Assembly (NCBI GenBank): GCA_050249835.1
Contig: JBFWPT010000001.1
Span: 124,001-188,000, forward strand
Source of the DNA: Miltoncostaea sp050249835
GTDB taxonomy: Bacteria; Actinomycetota; Thermoleophilia; Miltoncostaeales; Miltoncostaeaceae
DNA: 64,000 nt
Direction: 5' to 3'
Every line of letters begins with the position of its first letter. The stretch's first letter is position 1. Of this stretch, positions 42,483 through 49,244 are shown one piece after another. The position numbers were made by a program, and so were the translations under genes. Under the pieces are notes generated by a model. That model had not been told where the DNA came from and ran no database searches. It was given only the letters and a program-made list of their open reading frames with translations.

Positions 42483-43597
42483 GACGGCACCCCCACGGGG
42501 CCGGTGGGGCTGCGCTCCTCGACGAGCGCGCGCAGGAAGGGGGCGAGGAACCGGCCGCTGACCTTCGCGACCGGCCACGCGAGGGCGGCTGGGCCCGTGG
42601 CGCCGTCCGGGGGGTCGCCGACCGGAGTCCCGAGATGTGCTGCGATGTCCGCGGCGGCGGCATCCGCCTGCCGGCACGCGATGCCGCCCTGCTTGACGGG
42701 GTTGGAGGTCCCGTCGCCGACGGCCCACACGCCGGGGGCTCCGGGGAGGCGGCCATCGGGCGCGGCGGGGATGAAGCCCTCGTCGTCCGCGGGGAGCCCG
42801 TCGATCGCCGGCCCCCGGTAGACGGGCAGCGCGATGACGCGGTCCGCCCAGATCGACCCGCCGTCGGCCAGTCCCAGCCGGCCGGCCGTCCAGGACCGGG
42901 CGGTGACGCCCGTCCGCACGTGGATCCGGGCGCGTTCCAGCTTCGCCATGACCGTCGCGCTCGGGCCCGGACCGAAGAGCCCGAGGGGGGCCTCCTCGGA
43001 GGTGACGATGGAGATCGACACCGGATCCGCCGGGTCGCGCGCCGCGAGGTGCTCGCGGGTCAGCAGGGCGAGCTCGTAGGCCGCCAGGGGCCATCCGCAG
43101 CCCGGCGGCACGACCACGGCCAGCCGCACGTCCGCGCCCCGCCGGCCGCGCCGGCCGATATCGCCCGCCATGCCGCGCACGGCGTCGATGTCGGCGGCGC
43201 CCCGGAAGGTCAGCGCACCGGGCACGGCGGCGACCGGCCGGGCGCCGACGGCGACCACGAGCGCGTCGTACGTGACGACCTCACCGCCGTCGAGCGTGAC
43301 CAGGCGGCGCTCGGGGTCGACCGCGGCGACGCGCCCGTTGAGCAGCGTCGCGCCCGCGCGGCGGACGACGTGGGCGAGGGGGAGGTCGACGCCCGCGTCC
43401 TTGCCGAAGGCGCGGGCGGTCGCCGTGCCCGGGATCGTGAACCGGCGGCCGGGGTCGACGACGACCACGGAGGCCGCGCCGCCCGTGAAGGCGCGGACGG
43501 CGAGGGCCGCCTCGATGCCCGCGATGCCGCCGCCGGCGATGACGACCCGTCGGGGCGGGGTGGCGCCGGCGCCGCGTGGATCCGGGACGCGGATCAC
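42479..43597 (-). CDS. FAD/NAD(P) oxidoreductase (NDH-2 / sulfide:quinone reductase-like)
   Basis: The 372-residue flavoprotein has the N-terminal FAD motif VVIAGGGIAGIEAALAV, the second dinucleotide segment (ADVRLAVVVPPGCGWPLAAYEL, with the glycine motif degraded) and the C-terminal GVWAVGDGTSNPVKQGGIACRQAD that closes over FAD. SQR-type active-site cysteines are not evident, so a quinone or NADH role is uncertain. GTG 43597 overlaps the upstream stop as GTGA. Confidence 0.8.
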   Translation of the reverse strand: MIRVPDPRGAGATPPRRVVIAGGGIAGIEAALAVRAFTGGAASVVVVDPGRRFTIPGTATARAFGKDAGVDLPLAHVVRRAGATLLNGRVAAVDPERRLVTLDGGEVVTYDALVVAVGARPVAAVPGALTFRGAADIDAVRGMAGDIGRRGRRGADVRLAVVVPPGCGWPLAAYELALLTREHLAARDPADPVSISIVTSEEAPLGLFGPGPSATVMAKLERARIHVRTGVTARSWTAGRLGLADGGSIWADRVIALPVYRGPAIDGLPADDEGFIPAAPDGRLPGAPGVWAVGDGTSNPVKQGGIACRQADAAAADIAAHLGTPVGDPPDGATGPAALAWPVAKVSGRFLAPFLRALVEERSPTGPVGVPS

Positions 43598-43869
43598 GGG
43601 CGCATCACCTCCAGGAGCTCATCCGTGTGGCCGGTCACCGTCGCGCGGTCCAGGGCCGCCCGTCGTTGCGGGCCCCCCGCGAAGCCCTCGGCCTCGGCGC
43701 GGGTGGCGAACTCGACGAGGGCGACGAACGCCACCCCCTCGCCCACCGACACCAGCAGACTCCGGGTGACGCCGCCGGCACGGGCGCGCTCGGCCTCGAA
43801 GGCGTCGAACTCCTCGAGGAACCGCGCCCGGTCGGCGACCTCGTAGCGCGCGAGCAGCATCGTGGCCAT
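43594..43869 (-). CDS. Small ferredoxin-fold (ABM/Dabb-like) protein
   Basis: The 91-residue protein resembles alpha-beta-barrel monooxygenase-like domains: MLLARYEVADRARFLEEFDA, then VTRSLLVSVGEGVAFVALVEF and AEAEGFAGGPQRRAALDRA. No catalytic residues can be assigned. ATG 43869 is preceded by GGAGGG. It leads the flavoprotein gene. Confidence 0.65.
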   Translation of the reverse strand: MATMLLARYEVADRARFLEEFDAFEAERARAGGVTRSLLVSVGEGVAFVALVEFATRAEAEGFAGGPQRRAALDRATVTGHTDELLEVMRP

Positions 43870-44048
43870 CAGGACCCTCCTCCGTCTTGCATCGGTGCCG
43901 CCAGGGTCCCCCACCGGGTCCGGTGCGCCATCCGGGGGCTCGCCGCCGGCGAGTGCGGAGAACCCGCAACCGGGAACCGCGACGCCCCCGGTGCCCGGCC
44001 ATCCCTGCGGTCGTAGCGTCGAGGACGGCGACAGTCGGAGGTCCGGCG

Positions 44049-44951
44049 ATGAAGGTCCGCGAGGTGATGACCGCACGCCCCGTGCTCGCCACGGCGGACG
44101 ACGACGACCGGGGCGGCATCCGCCGGAGGATGGCCGACGCGGGCGTCCATCACGTGCCCGTGGTGGAGGACGGCGAGGTGGTCGGCGTCTGGGTCCAGGC
44201 TCCTGACGGCTCGGTGGTCCTCCTGGGCGGCGACCGCGTCGCCGTGCTCTCGGCCGAGGCCGAGGCCGACGAGGCGATGGCCGCGCTCCTGGACGACGCC
44301 GAGGTCGTCATCGTCCGCGACGAGGGGGTCGTGGACGGGATCGTCACGCGCACCGACGCGATGGCCATCCTCCGCTCGGCGCTCCAGGGGGGCCTCGGCC
44401 GGCGCGACCGGCGGCCCACGGTCATCCGGTTCGTCGGCGCCGGGGGGGCCGGAAAGACGACGCTCATCATGAGGACCCTCGCGCGCCTGCCGGCGATCGA
44501 CGCGGTCGTGCTCCAGACGAACGGGCCGAGCGCCTCGCCGCTGACCGGTGAGGCCGAGGTGGTCGACCGCTCCGCCCATCGGCGGACCGGCCTGTCGAGG
44601 GCCCTGGCGCGGCTGCAGGACGCCCAGCTGGTCCTGCTCGAGGACCGGGACGACGACCCTGACCTCTCGCACGGCATCGGGGAGGACGTCCAGGTCGCGG
44701 TGCTGACCGCGGCCGAGGCCCTCAGGTTCCACCGCGGGCCCCGCCGCGAGCTGCAGGCGATCGTGGTGACGCAGGCCGACGACGCCTCGGCCGACGACGT
44801 CGCCTCCGCCCGCTACGCGTGCGGCGCGCGCTTCACGGGCGTCCCGGTCTTCTCCATCACGTCCGGGCCGGCCGGCGGGGACCTGGAGGACTGGATCGGC
44901 TGGATCGAGCGCGCGGTCGCGGGCCGTCGTCGCCGTCAGGGCGCCTCATGA
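44049..44951 (+). CDS. CBS-pair fused to a HypB/UreG-like P-loop domain
   Basis: Residues 1-115 form a CBS pair (MKVREVMTARPVLATADDDD, HHVPVVEDGEVVGVWV, VDGIVTRTDAMAIL). Residues ~125-300 are a SIMIBI P-loop domain with Walker A FVGAGGAGKTTLIMR and a HypB-like AQLVLLEDRDDD...GEDVQVAVLTAAE middle. The guanine-specificity motif NKxD is replaced by VTQAD, so nucleotide choice may differ. HypB and UreG load nickel into enzymes; CBS domains bind adenosine nucleotides, giving an energy-gated metal chaperone hypothesis. GGAGG precedes the ATG. A flavodoxin relic follows by ATGA. Confidence 0.75.
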   Translation: MKVREVMTARPVLATADDDDRGGIRRRMADAGVHHVPVVEDGEVVGVWVQAPDGSVVLLGGDRVAVLSAEAEADEAMAALLDDAEVVIVRDEGVVDGIVTRTDAMAILRSALQGGLGRRDRRPTVIRFVGAGGAGKTTLIMRTLARLPAIDAVVLQTNGPSASPLTGEAEVVDRSAHRRTGLSRALARLQDAQLVLLEDRDDDPDLSHGIGEDVQVAVLTAAEALRFHRGPRRELQAIVVTQADDASADDVASARYACGARFTGVPVFSITSGPAGGDLEDWIGWIERAVAGRRRRQGAS

Positions 44952-45091
44952 GGGTGCTCGTCACCGCGGCGGGCAGGCACGGGGATACGACGCGTCGTCC
45001 TCGGTGGCCGCCCGCGACGACCGGGTGTTCGCCGGGCGGCTCGACCTGGCGCGCCTGCGCCTCCGCGGGCGGCGAGGGCGCCGGAGGGTGA
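44948..45091 (+). pseudogene. Flavodoxin-domain gene relic
   Basis: The frame starts MRVLVTAAGRHGDT, a flavodoxin phosphate-loop beginning, then goes out of frame. A second frame from about 45000 reads RDDRVFAGRLDLARLRLRGR, which matches a later segment of HemG/flavodoxin-like proteins. The ~90 residues expected between are missing. It starts by ATGA overlap with the CBS-HypB gene, so an intact flavodoxin once belonged to that operon. Confidence 0.6.
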
Positions 45092-45478
45092 CTAGTTCCG
45101 GCGCTCCTCCAGGTACTTCTTCAGGCCGAGGAACGGGAGGATGAAGGCGGCGAGCAGGGCCGCCAGCCAGACGATCACGGTCGCGGCGATCCACGTCCCG
45201 GCCCCGCTGATCGACAGCCCGTCCGTGACGAGGGTCGTGATGATGAGGGCGACGAGCGTCGCGATGAGGGCCACCCCGCCGAGCGCGGCCGAGCTGGCCC
45301 TGCGGAACTGGCTCACCAGGAACGGCTGCATCAGCGCGACCACGACGGTGAAGATGACGACGGCGATGAAGAAGCCGGCCACGTCGAGGGTCATGCCGTC
45401 GAGCAGCGCCGCCGCCACGATGAGCCCCACCGCGTTGGCGACGAGGAGGATGGCGGTCCGGACCAGCAGGCGGATCAT
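45092..45478 (-). CDS. Superfamily IV holin-like / PF04020 membrane protein
   Basis: The 128-residue protein has four hydrophobic helices in the PF04020 pattern (IRLLVRTAILLVANAVGLIV, AGFFIAVVIFTVVVALMQPF, ALGGVALIATLVALIITTLV, IAATVIVWLAALLAAFILPF). Although named holins, these are mostly chromosomal envelope proteins of unknown role. No phage genes are near. Confidence 0.75.
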   Translation of the reverse strand: MIRLLVRTAILLVANAVGLIVAAALLDGMTLDVAGFFIAVVIFTVVVALMQPFLVSQFRRASSAALGGVALIATLVALIITTLVTDGLSISGAGTWIAATVIVWLAALLAAFILPFLGLKKYLEERRN

Positions 45479-45788
45479 TCGGTCAACCTCCGGCGGCGTA
45501 GCGGGGCGGGATGGCGGGCGGCGCCACCGTATCCGAAGAGCCCGCGGGAACGCGTCAGCCCGAAGGGACGATACGCGGGCTCCTCAACCGCCCCCCTGGA
45601 CGAGCGTGAGCAGCATGCGCGTCGGCTCCCGCGCCCGCCGCGTGCCGGAGCCCCGCCCGCACGAGTCGCTCGACGGGAAACCACCCGCCCAACGATGCAC
45701 CGAGCGGACCAACGCTGCCGCCTCCGGCTGCGCCGCGCAGGCGGTTGATCGTCTCCCGCCACCGTCGCGCGTGCGCCGAGGCGCCCGG
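45479..45788. other. Intergenic stretch with a cupin relic
   Basis: Only arginine-rich chance frames occur here. The one recognisable item is the cupin 3' fragment at 45584-45670. Confidence 0.5.
45584..45670 (-). pseudogene. 3' fragment of a cupin gene
   Basis: Read on the minus strand the end of this segment gives RAREPTRMLLTLVQGGG and a stop, closely matching RAREPSRLLLTLIQGQAG at the end of the intact cupin 36530-36901. The preceding AGLRHA lies in another frame, so a frameshift separates it. The rest of the gene is absent. Confidence 0.6.
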
Positions 45789-46277
45789 TCAGCTGCCCGG
45801 CGGGACCGCCTGGTTGAGCTCGAGCAGCAGGCGGCCGAGCTGTGAGAAGCGCTCCGGCCCGAGCTGCTGCGCCCAGGCGGCCTCGATCTCGCCGACCGCC
45901 TCGCGCATCGCCATGCCCATCGAGACGCCGCGCGGGGTGACGGCGATGCGCTTGGAGCGCAGGTCCCCGGGGTCCGGACGGCGCTCGACGTAACCGAGGC
46001 GCTCGAGCTCTCCGAGCAGGTAGTTGAGCGCCTGCTTGCTCGTCCCGAGACGCGCGGCCAGGTCGGATGGCCGCTCGCCCTGGGGGCCGGGATACCGGAA
46101 GACGCTCAGGTGCGCGGCATCGATGCCGTCGAAGCCGCCCTCGCGCACGCGTCGGAGCATGTGCCGCTGCGCCGCCTCCCAGGGCACGCGCAGGAGCGCG
46201 CCCATCAGGGGCGACCCGAGCGGCCCCCCTGGCGCGGCTTTCGTAAAGACGCTTGACGAAGTAGGTGACCGCTGCAT
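45789..46277 (-). CDS. MarR-family regulator
   Basis: The 162-residue protein has the MarR winged helix: HLSVFRYPGPQGERPSDLAA, LGTSKQALNYLLGELERLGY and the wing RRPDPGDLRSKRIAVTPRG, with flanking dimerisation helices. ATG 46277 keeps a conserved PLGSPLMGALLR start; ATG 46205 and GTG 46298 are alternatives. It diverges from a cupin gene and probably represses it through the GCTTGAC/GTCAAGC repeat between them. Confidence 0.8.
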   Translation of the reverse strand: MQRSPTSSSVFTKAAPGGPLGSPLMGALLRVPWEAAQRHMLRRVREGGFDGIDAAHLSVFRYPGPQGERPSDLAARLGTSKQALNYLLGELERLGYVERRPDPGDLRSKRIAVTPRGVSMGMAMREAVGEIEAAWAQQLGPERFSQLGRLLLELNQAVPPGS

Positions 46278-46287
46278 ATAGTCAAGC
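46251..46287. promoter_or_regulatory. Promoter and inverted-repeat operator between MarR and cupin genes
   Basis: On the plus strand TTGACG (46253-46258), an 18-nt spacer and TATAGT (46277-46282) form a sigma70-like promoter. The flanking 7-bp inverted repeat GCTTGAC (46251-46257) / GTCAAGC (46281-46287) overlaps both boxes, a plausible MarR site. Confidence 0.5.
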
Positions 46288-46318
46288 CACTTTACCACAT
46301 TGATCCGAGGAGGAAGAC

Positions 46319-46885
46319 ATGAGCACGAGCACGCGCGAGGAGAACGCCCGCGAGGCCGCCAACGCGGACCGGCACCTGGACTTCCATCCCGGGATGGGGA
46401 TGCGGTGGGAGATCACGCGCAGCACCGAGGACACGGACGGCGAGCTCTTCGAGCACATCGACTGGTACGACGCCAGGGAGCCCGGGCCGCTACCCCATGT
46501 CCACCCGGGCACCGAGGACAGCTTCGAGGTGCTCGAGGGGGCCCTCGAGGTGTGCATCGACGGCGAGTGGGTGTCGCTGGGGCCCGGCGAGACGGCAACG
46601 GTGCCCCCGGGCGTGCCGCACACGTTCCGCAACGCCACCGATGGGCCCGTGCAGGTGGTGTGCCGGCACAGGCCTGCCGGGAGGGCCGAGGCCTTCTTCC
46701 GCGACATGCACCGGCTGATCGAGGAGGGCAGGATCAAGCACCTCCCTCCCAAGGACCCGCGCTCGGCCATCTACGCGGCGATGCTCATCCACGCGTACCC
46801 GGACGAGATCCGCGTCGTCAAGCCACCCAACGGGCTGTTCACGACCATGGCCGCGGTCGGGAGGGCGTTGCGGTTCACGCTCTGA
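46319..46885 (+). CDS. Cupin-domain protein
   Basis: The 188-residue protein has a cupin barrel with motif 1 PHVHPGTEDSFEVLEGALEV (two His and a Glu metal ligands) and motif 2 PPGVPHTFRNAT (last His). A helical C-terminal part follows. It may be a metal-dependent dioxygenase or binding protein; substrate unknown. AGGAGG precedes the ATG by 6 nt, and a MarR-type operator sits in its promoter. Confidence 0.8.
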   Translation: MSTSTREENAREAANADRHLDFHPGMGMRWEITRSTEDTDGELFEHIDWYDAREPGPLPHVHPGTEDSFEVLEGALEVCIDGEWVSLGPGETATVPPGVPHTFRNATDGPVQVVCRHRPAGRAEAFFRDMHRLIEEGRIKHLPPKDPRSAIYAAMLIHAYPDEIRVVKPPNGLFTTMAAVGRALRFTL

Positions 46886-46918
46886 CGCGACCGCCCGCCT
46901 CATGGCTCGCTCACGAGG

Positions 46919-46957
46919 CTCTCCCAGGTGCCGCTTGCGCTGCGGCATCTGGGAGAG
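46919..46957. terminator. 16-bp hairpin terminator beside the tRNA-Ser remnant
   Basis: CTCTCCCAGGTGCCGC pairs with GCGGCATCTGGGAGAG over 16 positions (one G-T pair) around a 7-nt loop. It ends 5 nt from the tRNA acceptor end, so it is probably the native tRNA terminator and also serves the cupin gene. Confidence 0.75.
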
Positions 46958-46961
46958 AGAG

Positions 46962-47018
46962 CGGAGAGGGGGGGATTTGAACCCCCGTCGGAACTTGCGC
47001 CCCGAAACGGTTTTCGAG
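46962..47018 (-). tRNA. 3' half of tRNA-Ser(CGA), integration-site remnant
   Basis: Read on the minus strand the segment runs from the anticodon loop CTCGAAA (47018-47012; anticodon CGA at 47016-47014), through the 3' anticodon strand, a long class-II variable arm and a perfect T arm (stems 46982-46986 and 46970-46974, loop TTCAAAT), to the acceptor strand CCTCTCC and discriminator G. The long variable arm marks it as tRNA-Ser. The 5' anticodon strand (47019-47023) does not pair, and no D arm or 5' acceptor follows. This is the block left as att after integration into a tRNA 3' end. CCA is not encoded. Confidence 0.8.
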
Positions 47019-47244
47019 TCGCCGTGAATCCGCGACGTTCTGCCTGCAAATCGGCACCATGGGTGTCGAAATGGGCGAGTGGATGGGCGAGTCTCACAGG
47101 AATCGCCCGCTCCCAGCGCCTCCGCCCGCCGGACCGCCGCTGGGCGAGATCGCTCAACGCGGGAGATCCCCACCGCGGCCGACTGGCCCTCCGCCGCCTC
47201 GTCATGGAGGCTGGACGGCCTCCCGTTCTGCCTCCAGAAACGAC

Positions 47245-47272
47245 GCGACCCGGGGTGCCAGCCCCGGGTCGC
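47245..47272. repeat. 11-bp perfect inverted repeat
   Basis: GCGACCCGGGG and CCCCGGGTCGC flank a 6-nt loop (tgccag), between the att site and the first island gene. It could be a terminator or a recombination-related structure. Confidence 0.4.
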
Positions 47273-47354
47273 TCACCACGAAAGATCGCTGCTCAGTGGT
47301 CGAAGAATACCCCCTGTCCCGGACGGCCTCCAGCCTTTCGGGCGCAACATCGAG

Positions 47355-47999
47355 ATGGCGTTCCGCGTGAGCGACGCTGCCCGCGCCCTCGAGGCCGAGG
47401 CCCTCGCCGGCGAGCGCTTCGCCGCGGTCGGACAGACCGTCCTGGCTGTCCTCGCCGAGTCGGGCCTCAGTGGGCGGAGGGTGGCGAACGTCTTGGCATG
47501 GGTCATCGTGGCCCAGCTCGCGCTGGGGCCCTGGAGGAGTCGCGGCGAGGTCCGGCCAGCCGCGCTGGCGAAGTCGATGGGGGTCTCGCGCTGGACCGAG
47601 TGGCGGACACGGCTCGACGCGGTGCGCATCGGACTGATCCGGGACTGGACGCTCCCGGATCCCGAAGCCCGAGGCTACGGCCGCGGCGCCGTCCGCGTGC
47701 TGGACCTGGCGTTCGTGCGCACGCGCGAGGTCACCAAGCGCGTCGTGGCGAATCGGGAGGAGAAGGCGAGCCGCGCCGAACGCCGCCGGGAGGCGCGCAG
47801 GCAGGCGAAGGAGGCGAACCGGGTTGTGGCGCCGCCGACCCCGGCCGCCTTGCCGGTAGCGATTCCGAGTGCGCCGGTGAGGCGCGAGGACCTGACCTCG
47901 CCCGCCGCTGGACAGCTGTGGGAGATGCTCCAGCGGGTCCAGCCCGCCGCCGAACTAGCCGCCTCGCCGCGCCCGCGCTCGCATCCACCCCCGGGGTAG
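47355..47999 (+). CDS. Hypothetical island protein with helix-rich wHTH-like middle
   Basis: The 214-residue product has a helical region with a possible winged-helix pattern (VLAWVIVAQLALGPWRSRGE, LAKSMGVSRWTEWRTRLDAV, then RIGLIRDWTLPDPEARGYGRG). It continues with a basic coiled segment (ANREEKASRAERRREARRQ) and a proline-rich tail. I do not recognise a family; a plasmid- or element-type DNA-binding role is possible. It is the first protein gene inside the proposed island. Confidence 0.45.
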   Translation: MAFRVSDAARALEAEALAGERFAAVGQTVLAVLAESGLSGRRVANVLAWVIVAQLALGPWRSRGEVRPAALAKSMGVSRWTEWRTRLDAVRIGLIRDWTLPDPEARGYGRGAVRVLDLAFVRTREVTKRVVANREEKASRAERRREARRQAKEANRVVAPPTPAALPVAIPSAPVRREDLTSPAAGQLWEMLQRVQPAAELAASPRPRSHPPPG

Positions 48000-48439
48000 C
48001 CGCGGCCCGGGCCGCCGTCCCCGAAGCCGAGTGGACCGACCCTCCGGACCCCCGGCGGTCAATCAGCGCCCGATCTCGGCCTTCCCCGCTCGGCGGGCAT
48101 CCACCGGACCTCCATCCGAGCGACGAAGACGGCGCCGACGCGTCCCGTTCCCGGATCACCCCGCCGTGGCGGGCCTCGGCGCTGCAACAGTCGCAGCACA
48201 GCGGCGCGCATGGGTGCATGAGCGAGCCCACGACCGACGAGATCGCTCTCAGGGTGGAGGATCTCGCACGGTCCAGAGGCTCCTAACGGAGCCAGAAAGC
48301 AAAGAGACCGGCCGGTCCCGGCCGTTGGCCGGCCGGCTCCGAGGATCAGTCCGCGGCAGGCGCGGCCGCCCCGGGACGCCAAGAGTTGTAGCGCTCCTAT
48401 GGCGAGGTCGGCGCGATGGAGCACGGCGCCGCGCCGGGG
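48000..48439. other. Non-coding or decayed stretch inside the island
   Basis: No frame is convincing. A 22-codon frame (MSEPTTDEIALRVEDLAR...) at 48219-48286 and a GGCCGG-rich inverted repeat around 48313-48341 are the only structured items. Confidence 0.45.
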
Positions 48440-48445
48440 TACCAT
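48440..48445 (+). promoter_or_regulatory. Leaderless -10 box (TACCAT)
   Basis: TACCAT ends 7 nt before ATG 48453, with the same geometry as chromosomal genes. Confidence 0.45.
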
Positions 48446-48452
48446 CCAACCG

Positions 48453-48647
48453 ATGGCGACCACCCAGAGCACCGGCCCGAACTCAACTCTGCCGAGCGAA
48501 GCGTCCGTGAACGCCGCGCGAGCGGCACTCTTGGCACGACGCGCCGACCCGGATGCGGCGGAGCGCCGCCGACGCGCGCAAGCGGTTCGAGAAGCGGGCA
48601 GCAGTCGCCGTTTGGGCGTCGTGGCGACACGCGACCTCTACCGGTAG
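48453..48647 (+). CDS. 64-residue helical hypothetical protein
   Basis: The frame begins MATTQSTGPNSTLPSEASVN and continues as a basic amphipathic helix (LLARRADPDAAERRRRAQAV) with an ordered-looking C-terminus (RRLGVVATRDLYR). No family is recognised. The leaderless promoter immediately upstream is the main support. Confidence 0.45.
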   Translation: MATTQSTGPNSTLPSEASVNAARAALLARRADPDAAERRRRAQAVREAGSSRRLGVVATRDLYR

Positions 48648-48859
48648 GACCCGGCGATGCCGGTGCGGGCGCCGGTTTCGGCGAGACCCTCTCTGTCTCC
48701 GGCCCAAAGCATTGGACCGACTTCCAAAGCGCCGGAAAGAGCTCAGAGCGGGCTCAATCGGTCCGTGCGCACGTCACCTGAGGTGTGGGTCATGTGCTGA
48801 CCGCGTCACCTTACGCGGCCTGGCGAGCGGTCGGCGATCGCCACTACGATGCGCGGACG
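48648..48859. other. Short intergenic stretch
   Basis: Nothing coding is visible. A TACGAT box at 48845-48850, 9 nt before ATG 48860, could be the promoter of the nucleotidyltransferase relic. Confidence 0.4.
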
Positions 48860-49063
48860 ATGGCGACCGACTCAGACATCGCCCCCCGGCCAGAGCCTTC
48901 GCTCCCTCGTGCCCGCAGCGGTCGCGAACATCGTGAGGGCAGCGGAACCTGTCCGAGTGATCCTGTTCAGCTCGCTCGCCCGAGGAACGCGGGCCTGAAC
49001 AGTGACCTCCACCTCTTGGCCGTGCTCGAGGAGGCCGAGGCCGGTCCCGCGCGGCCCGCTTGA
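48860..49063 (+). pseudogene. MNT-type nucleotidyltransferase relic, two frameshifts
   Basis: From ATG 48860 the frame reads MATDSDIAP. After a run of six C residues the sense continues in another frame as SLVPAAVANIVRAAEPVRVI and LFSSLARGTR, then returns to the first frame as GLNSDLHLLAVLEE. Joined, this matches the minimal nucleotidyltransferase core (LFGS-x-ARG ... SDLDLL), with GS changed to SS and DLD to DLH, so the catalytic residues are lost too. It is probably a remnant of a MntA-type antitoxin. Confidence 0.6.
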
Positions 49064-49244
49064 TGGGCACGACCCCTCGCGCGATCACCAGGGACGCCGC
49101 GATCGATCGTTTCGCGACCGGCGTGCCGAGTGAGAACGTCGCCCCGGCGTTGCCGAAACCTCCGTTGCGGGCTCGGCGAGCCCCCCGATCCGGGGTCGTT
49201 CAGCTGGTGCCTAGGAGTCGCGCTCGAGTCTGCGTCGCCAAGGG
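49064..49244. other. Gap before the Mokosh operon
   Basis: No supported gene. No clear -10 box or Shine-Dalgarno marks the start of the following gene. Confidence 0.4.

Noticed and set aside
45092..45478. Phage holin suggesting a prophage
   Set aside because: PF04020 proteins are common chromosomal membrane proteins, and no lysin, capsid or tail genes are present.
45475..45762. A 95-codon frame upstream of the PF04020 gene
   Set aside because: Arginine-rich composition without domain; the only meaningful sequence inside is the cupin relic in another frame.
46900..47205. Open frames running through the tRNA-Ser remnant, possibly an integrase C-terminus
   Set aside because: No Arg-His-Arg-Tyr integrase motifs; the tRNA structure explains the sequence.
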